DNA of 41,361 bases, taken from NCBI GenBank assembly GCA_025359185.1, contig JANYHF010000045.1, positions 1 through 41,361 of the forward strand, read 5' to 3'. The notes beneath the pieces are model-generated. The model saw only the letters and a program-made list of their open reading frames with translations. It was not told the origin of the DNA and ran no database searches. Positions 31,781-41,361 of this stretch are shown here, in pieces (the first letter of the stretch is position 1; every line of letters begins with the position of its first letter). Source of the stretch: Hyphomicrobiaceae bacterium (lineage in GTDB: Bacteria > Pseudomonadota > Alphaproteobacteria > Rhizobiales > Hyphomicrobiaceae). The position numbers were made by a program, and so were the translations under genes.

Positions 31781-32851
31781 ATGACTCAACACATCCGTGT
31801 CCTCGTTGTTGGCCTGGGCAACATGGGGCTTAGCCATGCGCGCGCGTACAAAGCCATCAACGGCTTCGAGATCGCCGGCTTGTGCAGCCGGGGGCTTGGC
31901 GAGCGGCCGGAGATTGCGCGCGAATTTCCAGGCATCCGTCAGTTCAACGACTATGGCGAGGCTCTTGCAACGCTGAAGCCAGATGCCGTCTCCATCAACA
32001 CCTGGCCTGATACCCATGAGGCCTATGCCAAACTGGCGTTTGCGGCTGGTGCGCACGTGTTCCTGGAAAAACCCATCGCTGACAGCGTTGCCGGCGCGCA
32101 AGCGGTCATTGCCGCTGCCAAAGCGGCCAATAAAAAACTTGTCATAGGTTACATCCTCCGGGTGCATCCCTCCTGGCAAAAATTCATCGAAATCGGCCGG
32201 ACGCTCGGCAAACCTCTCGTCATGCGGATGAACCTCAATCAGCAATCCAGTGGGGCCAACTGGCAGGTGCACAAGCATCTGATGGACACCATCTCACCCA
32301 TCGTCGATTGCGGCGTGCATTATGTGGATGTGATGTGCCAGGTGACGGGCGCCATGCCCACCAAAGTCCACGCCATCGGCGCAAGGCTGACCGAAGACCT
32401 CAAGCCCGGCATGTACAATTACGGCCATCTGCACGTCACCTTCGACGACGGCTCGATGGGATGGTACGAGGCAGGCTGGGGACCGATGATGAGCGAGGTC
32501 GCCTTCTTTGTTAAAGACATGGTCGGCCCCAAGGGTTGCGTTTCTATCGTCATGGGCGAAGGTGATGGCACCAGTTCCACAGACATCGACGCCCATACCA
32601 AGACCAGCGCCATTCGCCTGCACCATTCCGCGCTGAAACCCGACGGCAGCTTCGCCAAGCCCGACGAACTGATGTGCATGGACGACGAGCCCGGCCACCA
32701 GGATCTTTGCGAGCGCGAGCAGCGCATGTTCCTCGATGCCATCCGAAACAATGTAGATCTGACGGCCCATATGGCCGATGCTATCAACAGTTTGCGGATT
32801 GTCCTGGCGGCGGATGAAAGCGTGCGCACAGGCGAGGTGTTCCGGTTGTAG
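31781..32851 (+). CDS. Gfo/Idh/MocA family oxidoreductase
   Basis: A 356-residue NAD(P)-dependent dehydrogenase, cytosolic, usually acting on sugars or cyclitols. The N-terminal Rossmann fold has VLVVGLGNMGLSHARAYKAI; the family hallmark GAHVFLEKPIADSV follows at about 96-109. The C-terminal alpha/beta sheet domain contains DTISPIVDCGVHYVDVMCQV, with the Asp and His (DxxxH) of the catalytic centre. The substrate is not identifiable. It is separated from nagA by the REP-like repeat and from the exported ThDP enzyme by 89 bases, so it may belong to either neighbourhood or stand alone. Confidence 0.93.
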   Translation: MTQHIRVLVVGLGNMGLSHARAYKAINGFEIAGLCSRGLGERPEIAREFPGIRQFNDYGEALATLKPDAVSINTWPDTHEAYAKLAFAAGAHVFLEKPIADSVAGAQAVIAAAKAANKKLVIGYILRVHPSWQKFIEIGRTLGKPLVMRMNLNQQSSGANWQVHKHLMDTISPIVDCGVHYVDVMCQVTGAMPTKVHAIGARLTEDLKPGMYNYGHLHVTFDDGSMGWYEAGWGPMMSEVAFFVKDMVGPKGCVSIVMGEGDGTSSTDIDAHTKTSAIRLHHSALKPDGSFAKPDELMCMDDEPGHQDLCEREQRMFLDAIRNNVDLTAHMADAINSLRIVLAADESVRTGEVFRL

Positions 32852-32940
32852 AGTGGGCTGAGCCCTCGTGACGCCCAACGGGTGCGGGGCGCCGTTGCGA
32901 TGGCTTCGCAAAGTTGCTCAGCATTACTTACGGGAGCGCT

Positions 32941-34716
32941 ATGTCCGAAGATCATTCTGCAGTACTGAACCGTCGTGCCGTCCTGCAAATATCAGCCGCC
33001 GTCATCGTAGCAGGTGCCGTGGCCGCGCCTGCTCAGGCCCAGACGACGACCACCGTCGCGGCCTACATCCTCAAGCGGCTGGCCCAGAACGGCGTCAAAC
33101 ATCTGTTCGGCGTGCCCGGCGCGACCTGTGATGGGCTATTTTCGGTTGCCGCGGCCAATGGCGTTACTCCCGTCATCACCGCCAGCGATCTTGAGGCGGG
33201 CTACGCCGCCGATGGTTATGCGCGGCTGAACGGCCTCGGCGCTGTTGCCGTCACGCGTGGCGTCGGCACGTTGAGCCTCGCCGCCGCCATCGCCGGCGCC
33301 CATGCCGAGCGCAGCCCAGTGGTGCTCATCAATGGCGGGCCGAAGGCGGTGGACATCGCCGATCAAGCGGCGGGCGGTGCTTTGTACTCACACTCTGTTG
33401 GCAAACGCCGGAAGCCAGCTAGCGGCCTGCCCAGCGATCTCAACGTCGAAGTGAATGTATTCCGTGAGCTGACGTGCTACAGTGCCCGGATCGAAAAAGC
33501 CAGTGAGGCGCCCGGCATCGTCGATGCGGCAATCACGGCGGCGTTGACGCAATCGCGCCCAGTCTATGTCGAAATCGATGAGGGGATTTGGGGGGCAAAC
33601 TGCAAGGCTCCGGCGGGGAGGCTTTCCAAGCGCACCGATCCGTCGGGCCAGGAGGCCGTGGCTGCTGCCACCATCATCAACCGTTTGACGGCTGCGGCAA
33701 AACCGGCACTGCTAATCGGCGTCGAGATCGCCCGCTATGGCCTTGCCGCCGAGGCTGTGCAGCTGATCGCCCGGCTCAACTCCCCTTACGCCACCAGCCT
33801 GCTCGCCAAATCCGTACTTGCTGAAGATACGCCGGGCTTTGCGGGAGTCTATGATGGCGACCGCTCGCCGGCCTCCGTCATTGATGTGTTAGAAAAGGCC
33901 GGTTTCGTATTGGCACTTGGCTGCGTGTTCGGTCCACATGAGCGGAATTTCCTCAAGACCCGTGCCAGCCGAATTGCCAATGTCACCGAAGGTTTTGCCA
34001 AGCTGCCCGGCCAGCCGCCGGTGCAGGTCGAAATCGGGTCGTTGCTAACCTCCCTGCTCGCTGCCGTGCCCGCCACCTACCACCCAGCCCCGGCGCGCGT
34101 CTCCCGGCCCCCCATCCCGCGCCGCCCGGTGGCCAGCGCCGAACCCGGCCTGACCTATGATCAGGTGATGGACGCGGCGGGTGCTGAACTCAACACCTCT
34201 ATGCTGGCGGTCACCGACACCAGCCTGTCGATGTATGCGGCGAGCACGCTGCCGGTGACGGGAACCAATGCATTCGTTGCGAACGCACTCTGGCAATCCA
34301 TCGGCTATTCGCCCGCCGCCGCGCTGGGGATCGGCCTCGCAGGTACCCGCCGTCCGCTAGTGATCTGCGGCGATGGTGGCTTCCAGATGACGGCGCAGAG
34401 CCTCTCCAGCCTCGTGCGCCACAACGTGCGCGCTATCGTCATCGTGCTCGACAACGGGCTTTACGCCATCGAGCAATATCTCCTCGACAAAAGCTACTTC
34501 CGGCCGCCGCTCAAGACCGCGCGGTCCTATCTGAAGCTCAACGCCTGGAACTATGCCGATCTTGCCAAGGCCATGGGTGTCGAGTTCGCGCGCCGGGTAG
34601 CCACACCGGCAGAGTTGCAACAGGCGTTAACCCAAGCGCGCGATGCGGCGGGTCCGGCCTTGATTCACGCCATCGTCCGGCCGCATGATCTGCCGTCGGA
34701 GCTTAGACCTGTGTAA
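32941..34716 (+). CDS. Tat-exported ThDP-dependent decarboxylase (pyruvate/indolepyruvate decarboxylase-like)
   Basis: A 591-residue thiamine-diphosphate enzyme with a signal peptide: NRRAVLQIS (residues 10-18), then a hydrophobic run to APAQAQ (about 34), a twin-arginine pattern. The body follows the PDC/IPDC family: GVKHLFGVPGATCDGLF, AGYAADGYARLNG, TRGVGTLSLAAAIAGAHAE, GALYSHSVG (one of the two catalytic His), a middle domain about 215-390, and the ThDP site GDGGFQM (477-483), LDNGLYAIEQYL with Glu511, as in PDC. Where PDC has the cofactor-activating Glu (NEL), this protein has SDL (Asp83). ATG 32941 has GGGAG at 32932-32936. The next gene, 21 bases on, is a Tat-exported amino-acid-oxidase-like protein. 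Reaction inferred: 2-oxo acid to aldehyde and CO2. Confidence 0.85.
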   Translation: MSEDHSAVLNRRAVLQISAAVIVAGAVAAPAQAQTTTTVAAYILKRLAQNGVKHLFGVPGATCDGLFSVAAANGVTPVITASDLEAGYAADGYARLNGLGAVAVTRGVGTLSLAAAIAGAHAERSPVVLINGGPKAVDIADQAAGGALYSHSVGKRRKPASGLPSDLNVEVNVFRELTCYSARIEKASEAPGIVDAAITAALTQSRPVYVEIDEGIWGANCKAPAGRLSKRTDPSGQEAVAAATIINRLTAAAKPALLIGVEIARYGLAAEAVQLIARLNSPYATSLLAKSVLAEDTPGFAGVYDGDRSPASVIDVLEKAGFVLALGCVFGPHERNFLKTRASRIANVTEGFAKLPGQPPVQVEIGSLLTSLLAAVPATYHPAPARVSRPPIPRRPVASAEPGLTYDQVMDAAGAELNTSMLAVTDTSLSMYAASTLPVTGTNAFVANALWQSIGYSPAAALGIGLAGTRRPLVICGDGGFQMTAQSLSSLVRHNVRAIVIVLDNGLYAIEQYLLDKSYFRPPLKTARSYLKLNAWNYADLAKAMGVEFARRVATPAELQQALTQARDAAGPALIHAIVRPHDLPSELRPV

Positions 34717-34737
34717 AGTCCAGCTTTGGGGGATGCG

Positions 34738-35958
34738 ATGGGTGATGCTGCAACGCTGTCGAGACGCCGGTTTCTGAGATTGGGCGCCGCTGCCATTGGC
34801 GGGCTTGCGGCCCCTGCCGTCATTGGCATCGCCAAAGTCGAGGCGGCTCCGTTGCGCGGCGGGCAGATCCTGCCGGCGCCGAAATTTGTCCTCCAGCCCT
34901 CTGCCTATCGCGGCGTGGTCGGTATCCGGCCGCACCGGGAGGGCGGCTTCCTGTGTGACATCGATCTGGTGTTAGGCGCTGCCCAGGGCAAGCACATCAT
35001 CCACAACTACGGCCACGGCGGCGCGGGAATCACGCTCAGTTTCGGCTGCGCCATGAAGGTCGGATCGCTGGTGGCCAAAATCATCAAGGATCAGCCGCCG
35101 GGCCGGCCTTTGCCGAAGGTTGCTATCCTGGGCTCGGGGATCATCGGCCTCACTGTCGCCAAGCAGTTGCGGGACACCTATCCCGTGATGAAAATTCGCA
35201 TCCTGACCAAGAGCGCCTCGATTGCTGAGACCACATCGATCAAAGCGGGTGGCCAGTTCGCCCCGTCTGGCATCAATTCCGAATACCGCACCGCGGGTCA
35301 GATGAAAATGCTGCGCGGCTATGTTGCGGACAGCTTGACCCGCATCAAGGCGGCTTTCCATGATGGCAGCTATCAAAAATACGGCATCCGCGAGCGCAAG
35401 AACTACACGGTTGAGCCCGTTGCGGATCTTGATCTGTGCGGGCCCGATATCCTCCCGCTGCCTAATGAGGGCGGATTGCCGTTTACGAACCTGCGCCGCG
35501 AGGGCTACGAGTACAGCACCTATCTGATCGATCCGCCCATCTTTCTGGCTGAGCTGGTGCGCGAGATGGGCCGCAAGCAAGTGCCGATCCTGTGGTCACA
35601 CGAAGTACGGGACATCCCGTCGATGCTGGCACTGCCCGAAACCATCATCATCAATTGCACCGGCCTTGGATCAAATGCGCGGGCCTTCATCAACGACGAC
35701 AAAGTGAAGCCAGTGCGTGGCGCGCTGGCCGTGATCCCCTATGACCAGGGAACGCCTGCCAATCTTAAGTATTTCTTCAGTGGCGGCTGCGTCGGCGGTT
35801 CGCCCATCGCCTATATGTTTTCGCGTAACGCAGACATCGTGGTCGGCGGATCGTACGACTACGACAATAGTGATACAACCGTCGATCCCGCCGAGATCAA
35901 ACGCCTGCTTTTCCGTATGAACCAGATTTTCATAGGCAACCCGGATATGTGCGTGTAG
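34738..35958 (+). CDS. Tat-exported, circularly permuted D-amino-acid-oxidase-like flavoprotein
   Basis: A 406-residue protein. The Tat signal SRRRFLRLG (about 8-16) and hydrophobic stretch run to about 36. Residues about 57-117 hold GIRPHREGG and IIHNYGHGGAGITLSFGCA, the segment that ends normal D-amino-acid oxidases. Only then (about 127-150) comes the FAD-binding Rossmann loop VAILGSGIIGLTVAKQL, which normally starts the protein. Next come AGGQFAPSG, then IIINCTGLGSNARAF and VRGALAVIP, then DIVVGGSYDYDNSD, and a final helix RLLFRMNQIF, where the normal protein would continue into the RPxR segment. One open frame without a break encodes all of this. ATG 34738 has GGGGGA at 34728-34733. It follows the decarboxylase gene by 21 bases. 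Confidence 0.85.
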   Translation: MGDAATLSRRRFLRLGAAAIGGLAAPAVIGIAKVEAAPLRGGQILPAPKFVLQPSAYRGVVGIRPHREGGFLCDIDLVLGAAQGKHIIHNYGHGGAGITLSFGCAMKVGSLVAKIIKDQPPGRPLPKVAILGSGIIGLTVAKQLRDTYPVMKIRILTKSASIAETTSIKAGGQFAPSGINSEYRTAGQMKMLRGYVADSLTRIKAAFHDGSYQKYGIRERKNYTVEPVADLDLCGPDILPLPNEGGLPFTNLRREGYEYSTYLIDPPIFLAELVREMGRKQVPILWSHEVRDIPSMLALPETIIINCTGLGSNARAFINDDKVKPVRGALAVIPYDQGTPANLKYFFSGGCVGGSPIAYMFSRNADIVVGGSYDYDNSDTTVDPAEIKRLLFRMNQIFIGNPDMCV

Positions 35959-35996
35959 CCGTCATTCTGAGTACGGTGCCTCACTGGCCAAAACAA

Positions 35997-36027
35997 AACG
36001 GCCAGCAGGGATGCCCCGCTGGCCGTT
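35997..36027 (-). terminator. Terminator hairpin between convergent genes
   Basis: AACGGCCAGC (35997-36006), AGGGATGCCCC as inner bases and loop, GCTGGCCGTT (36018-36027): a perfect 10-bp stem, extended by an inner GGG/CCC. On the minus strand it is followed by TTTTGTTTT, making it a good intrinsic terminator for the nlpD-like gene (stop 36049). The same stem also lies just beyond the flavoprotein stop (35958) on the plus strand. Confidence 0.8.
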
Positions 36028-36048
36028 CGCCACATGATACTGATAAAT

Positions 36049-37887
36049 CTAATTGCTAGCCATATGAGGCATCGGATCGACGGGCTGCGAACCCTTGCGC
36101 AGCTCGAAATGCAGCAGCGGCTGATCGACACCGCCGGACTTGCCGGTCTTGGCGATGATCTGGCCACGGCGGATGGTGTCACCGCGTTTCACCAACAGCT
36201 CATCGTTGTGCGCGTAGGCCGAGACCCAGTTGTCGGCGTGGCGGATCAGGATCAGTTTGCCATACCCTTTGAGTTCATCGCCCGAGTAGGCGACGACGCC
36301 GTTCTCCGCCGCGTGCACTTCGGTGCCCATGGGGACCGCCATGTCGACGCCCTCGTTCTGCGCGCCAGCCTTGCCGGTGGGGCCGAATTTGCCGATGATG
36401 CGTCCACGCACAGGCCAGCGGAAGCGGCCATCCGAGGGCACGTCCGTCGCCATATCCGAGGTGACGGGCGCGGCGCTGGCAGGATCGGCCGACGGCAGCG
36501 CAGCGATTTTCACCGGCTGCCCGGCAACTGGCTTCATCGGCCACTTGGTCGCGGTCTGCGGTTGGGCCCTGGGCAACTTTGCCGGGGCAGTTGCGACGGC
36601 CGCCGGAGCGTCCGCTACCGGAGCATCATTGCCTGCCACATCGGGAATGCCATCGGCGTCCATATCCGCGTTCGCATCGGTCATCACAGGAGCCGCGCCC
36701 GCTGCCGGGGGTACGGACTGCAACGCTGCAACGCGTGTTCGGGAACCAGCAAGCGGCTTCAGCACCGACGCCTGCGGACGCGTCGTGGCGTGGGCTCCGG
36801 GCATCTTCAACGCCTGCCCGAACTTCACCTTGGTGACATCGGTGATTCCATTGGCGGCAGCGATATCTTCGGGGCTAACGCCATGCTTTCGGGCGATGGA
36901 ATAGATCGAGTCGCCGGCTCGCACCGTGTAGGTGCCGTTGGGATTGTCACCCTCGACCGGGCCGAGAACGGGCACCCGCGCAGCGGTGGCAAAGGCGCTG
37001 GCCTTTGGTGCGCTGTAGGCATGCTGCGTCACAGCTGGCGCGGCCAAAGCGGGGCCAGCGAGCGCGACGGAGGCCGGGGCTGCGGCGGGAGCACCCTCGG
37101 TCTGCGTCAGGCCGGTTGGCGCCAGGATCGAACGGCCGCCTTTGCCGGGCATTGTCAGCTTCTGGCCGGGAACAACAACCGGCGAGCGCAGATGATTGAC
37201 CTGCATCAGGGCCGCCACCGACACGCCATTGCGGCGGGCGACCTGGGTGAGCGTTTCGCCGGGCAGCACTTCAACGACCGAGCCTTCCTTAAGGCGGCGC
37301 ATCTGCGGCAAGCCGCGCGAGGCCCCGGGAACTGCGGCCAAAGGTGTATAGGGAGCCGCCGGAGCTGCCGAGCCGTTGGTGATATAGGCCGTCTGGCCGG
37401 GCGCGAGGCTCGCCTGTTTGTAGCTCTCGGGTTGGCCGGGAACTGTGCCAAAGCTGGTGCTGGCGGACGGCGCGGAGCCATAGGCGCTGGCCACGGGCGC
37501 GCCATAGCCGCTGGAGTTTGTTCCGTAAGCGGGATATTTTGGCGCCGGGCCGCGATAGGCGTAGTTGGGCTGGACACCGGAAGCTGGAGTATTTTCGCCG
37601 TAGCCGCCGTAATCAGGCGGCGGGACCGCGGCACCTTGGGCGTTGCCCGGGTAGTTGGCGGGTGCACCGCTGTAGTCAGGGGGAGCAGCGCCATTGTTAA
37701 GCGGCGCAGGAGGGCTAGGCTGGCGGCCTTGCGGGTTTGCCGATGTCAGGCCAAAGGCGGGATAATCGAAACGTGTTACATCAGAACTGCAGCCGGCAAG
37801 AACGGCGCCCACGGCCACCATGCCAACAACTCCGAACACACCACGGCTAGACCGCTCGATGATTGTTTTACGCAACGCACCACCCAT
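36049..37887 (-). CDS. nlpD: NlpD-like lipoprotein, LysM and degenerate LytM (M23) domains
   Basis: A 612-residue envelope lipoprotein that should bind peptidoglycan and activate division amidases. Lipobox VLAGC places the lipidated Cys at 33. A Pro/Gly/Tyr-rich linker covers about 50-165. LysM domains lie at about 203-247 (VEVLPGETLTQVARRNGVSV) and 319-363 (YTVRAGDSIYSIARKHGVSP). The C-terminal LytM domain reads NEGVDMAVPMGTEVHAAENG, SAYAHNDELLVKRGD and LLHFELRKG. The first metal His of active M23 enzymes is Asn here (NEGVD), as in E. coli NlpD, so it is likely an activator, not an enzyme. ATG 37887 has GAGGTGGG upstream; an in-frame ATG at 37917 is possible. Confidence 0.92.
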   Translation of the reverse strand: MGGALRKTIIERSSRGVFGVVGMVAVGAVLAGCSSDVTRFDYPAFGLTSANPQGRQPSPPAPLNNGAAPPDYSGAPANYPGNAQGAAVPPPDYGGYGENTPASGVQPNYAYRGPAPKYPAYGTNSSGYGAPVASAYGSAPSASTSFGTVPGQPESYKQASLAPGQTAYITNGSAAPAAPYTPLAAVPGASRGLPQMRRLKEGSVVEVLPGETLTQVARRNGVSVAALMQVNHLRSPVVVPGQKLTMPGKGGRSILAPTGLTQTEGAPAAAPASVALAGPALAAPAVTQHAYSAPKASAFATAARVPVLGPVEGDNPNGTYTVRAGDSIYSIARKHGVSPEDIAAANGITDVTKVKFGQALKMPGAHATTRPQASVLKPLAGSRTRVAALQSVPPAAGAAPVMTDANADMDADGIPDVAGNDAPVADAPAAVATAPAKLPRAQPQTATKWPMKPVAGQPVKIAALPSADPASAAPVTSDMATDVPSDGRFRWPVRGRIIGKFGPTGKAGAQNEGVDMAVPMGTEVHAAENGVVAYSGDELKGYGKLILIRHADNWVSAYAHNDELLVKRGDTIRRGQIIAKTGKSGGVDQPLLHFELRKGSQPVDPMPHMASN

Positions 37888-38260
37888 GTACCCACCTCTA
37901 CCAAGTGTCCCATTCATGACGACATAAGGTGAATGAGCGATTAACGTCTGGCCGGATATGCCATCACAGGCCGGGCACTCACTCTTGCGTCTTGCACACA
38001 ATGGCCAGTTGTTCCGGTAATCCCGGATTGTGCGCAAGTGACGGCGGAGATGGGACGGATTGAGGGAGGCACGCATTAGGAAAAAGAATTCCGTTTTGCA
38101 CAGATTCGCTGTGGCAACGGCACCAGCTGGCGGGGACGGCCGCCTTTTTTTGGTGCTAGAAAGCGTGCTAACAACTCCAGTGTGGGTGGCGATTCTGGGC
38201 GCAACGGCGGGGTTTGGCGCTGGCGGCGCGAAGAGTTTCGAGAGATAGGGGCCAGGGGCC
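37888..38260. promoter_or_regulatory. Divergent region between nlpD and popZ-like gene
   Basis: 373 bases between divergent genes, expected to hold promoters for both. The only clear element is the intrinsic terminator at 38129-38151, listed separately. A 62-codon plus-strand frame (38060-38248) crosses the region, but it overlaps the terminator and shows no family signal. Confidence 0.4.
38129..38151 (+). terminator. Intrinsic terminator-like hairpin in the popZ leader
   Basis: GGCGG (38129-38133), loop GGACGG, CCGCC (38140-38144), then seven T (38145-38151). A short G+C stem with a T-tract on the plus strand. No plus-strand gene ends nearby (the closest stops at 35958), so it either attenuates the popZ transcript or ends a small RNA from this region. 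Confidence 0.55.
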
Positions 38261-39196
38261 ATGAGCAGAACCGAAGCGGCGCAAGATTCGAGCATGGAAG
38301 AGATTCTGGCGTCGATCCGGCGGATTATTTCGGAAGATTCTGTGCACGGAAAGGACACACTGGCCGAATTGCCGCGTGCCGCTACTACTACACTATCGAT
38401 GCGCCAGGCACCCGTCGCGCCCGCGCGCGCGCCGCTGAAAGAGCCGGTCACAGTTGCACCGCCCATTCTGCCGGGCGTGCTCGACGCGGAGCTTGAAGAC
38501 GACATTCTCGATCTTGGCGCGACCTACGCCAGCGTCACGCGTTCGCCGCTACCAGCCCCGCCGCCGGTGACGCCCGCTTGGTCCATGCCGCTTGCGCCGC
38601 AGCCGTTTTTTGCGACCCCCACGCCGGTGGCAAAGACTGCGCCACCATTCCAACTGGTTGTTGCCGAAGCTCTGATCCCGCCGATGGCTGAGCCCGCGCC
38701 CACGCTCTACACACCGCCGCCATTGCCCCAAACGCTGGACACGCCGGAACCGGCCATGGCTGCTGTTGATGCGGTGCCGGATGTGGCCGTGACCAGTGCG
38801 ACCGAGAGCTCGGCCGTTGAGGCGGCAGCCCCCGAGATCGCCGCTTCAGAGCCAGCCGCGCCATTGGACGAGGACACGCTCGCCACGTTGTCCGAGCCGA
38901 TCGCCGGCTACATCGATATGTCGGCCGTTGAGTTGGTGCCGGTGGAGATAGCATCGGCCTCCGCCGTCGAAGCCCCGCCTGTTTCTGTTTTGGTTCCTGA
39001 ACCAGTCTCCGTCGCGCCGGAACCTGTGGCCGAAATGCTCGCCGTGGTGGTGATGCAAGTGGCCACTGCCGCCGAACCCGCCGCCGCCAAACGCACCCTC
39101 GAAGACGCCGTCGCCGACATGCTGAAGCCGATGCTGCAGGACTGGCTAGACAAGAACATGCCGCGCATCATTGAAAAGGCAATGGCCAAGAACTGA
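38261..39196 (+). CDS. popZ: PopZ-like DUF2497 polar organizing protein
   Basis: A 311-residue protein. The N-terminus EAAQDSSMEEILASIRRIIS is the conserved recruitment helix of PopZ. A long Pro/Ala/Val/Glu-rich middle (about 35-265) is low-complexity and acidic. The C-terminus KRTLEDAVADMLKPMLQDWL, then DKNMPRIIEKAMAK, is the DUF2497 oligomerisation region. In Caulobacter PopZ builds a polar matrix that anchors the chromosome centromere, and its gene also sits before valS. The linker here is longer than in the 177-residue Caulobacter protein. ATG 38261 follows AGGGGCC. The function is taken from the family. Confidence 0.85.
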   Translation: MSRTEAAQDSSMEEILASIRRIISEDSVHGKDTLAELPRAATTTLSMRQAPVAPARAPLKEPVTVAPPILPGVLDAELEDDILDLGATYASVTRSPLPAPPPVTPAWSMPLAPQPFFATPTPVAKTAPPFQLVVAEALIPPMAEPAPTLYTPPPLPQTLDTPEPAMAAVDAVPDVAVTSATESSAVEAAAPEIAASEPAAPLDEDTLATLSEPIAGYIDMSAVELVPVEIASASAVEAPPVSVLVPEPVSVAPEPVAEMLAVVVMQVATAAEPAAAKRTLEDAVADMLKPMLQDWLDKNMPRIIEKAMAKN

Positions 39197-39257
39197 CGTT
39201 TGCCTTTGGTTCAAACTGCTGCGCCGTCGCCCCACATCGTTTGGCCTGTGGTCATGT

Positions 39258-39287
39258 TTGACACGCCCCCGGCCTGTCCGCTTAATG
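39258..39287 (+). promoter_or_regulatory. Sigma70-like promoter before valS
   Basis: TTGACA (39258-39263), 18-base spacer, TTAATG (39282-39287), 28 bases before the valS ATG at 39316. The -35 is a perfect consensus match; the -10 is moderate. Suggests valS can be transcribed apart from popZ. Confidence 0.4.
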
Positions 39288-39315
39288 CGCGCCATAGCCA
39301 TCCACAGAGACCAAA

Positions 39316-41361
<2,046 letters not shown>

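Noticed and set aside
34738-35958. Frameshift or gene fusion by assembly error as explanation for the flavoprotein's domain order
   Set aside because: A single open frame covers the Tat signal, the permuted segment and the Rossmann fold with uniform codon use, and no part of the family is duplicated or missing. Still listed as something to verify.
36034-37932. 632-codon open frame on the plus strand opposite nlpD
   Set aside because: It mirrors the G+C-rich nlpD frame, has Arg/Gly/His-rich composition with no domain, while the minus strand shows a lipobox, two LysM and a LytM domain.

Overview
The window is a G+C-rich stretch of an alphaproteobacterial chromosome. The neighbourhoods that point there are a PopZ/DUF2497 gene just before valS, a DUF3126 gene just after cysE, a DksA that has lost most of its zinc-finger cysteines, an NlpD-type LysM/LytM lipoprotein, and several hairpin repeats of the REP kind between genes. 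I cannot fix the order (Hyphomicrobiales or a relative is my guess). No rRNA, tRNA, phage, IS element or CRISPR array was recognised.

Layout. 293-3247 (minus): an exported Ala/Lys-rich protein, a glutathione S-transferase and an M20 peptidase. 3404-5226: two cold-shock proteins flanking a small membrane protein and a metallo-beta-lactamase-fold hydrolase. 5602-7529 (plus): a glycine-betaine-type ABC ATPase overlapping a choline-kinase-like gene, with no permease or binding protein. 7606-15505: a divergent locus of a 1603-residue secreted protein (propeller-like N-terminus, five DUF11-like repeats, Cys-rich repeats) facing an ECF sigma factor, its membrane anti-sigma and a secreted subtilisin. 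15519-20743 (minus): phosphomannomutase, two retropepsin-like proteases, a DUF1289 protein and a three-gene SHP/DHC/cytochrome b redox module. 20903-23454 (plus): cysE, DUF3126, a gene-poor 900 bp and dksA.

23457-31650 is an amino-sugar divergon. murQ, a sugar-binding protein and two ABC permeases run left; a BadF-type kinase, a GntR/UTRA regulator, a SIS-domain deaminase and nagA run right with ATGA overlaps. The 181-bp divergent region carries related, oppositely oriented operator-like sites. Together these genes should import an N-acetylated amino sugar and convert it to fructose-6-phosphate; the transporter ATPase is not in the window.

31781-35958 (plus) is the most unusual part: a Gfo/Idh/MocA oxidoreductase, then a Tat-exported pyruvate-decarboxylase-like ThDP enzyme, then a Tat-exported D-amino-acid-oxidase-like flavoprotein whose domain order is circularly permuted (the family's C-terminal RPxR...HNYGHGG segment precedes the FAD-binding Rossmann fold). 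I infer a periplasmic route from D-amino acid to 2-oxo acid to aldehyde. The window ends with nlpD (minus), popZ and the first 682 codons of valS (plus).
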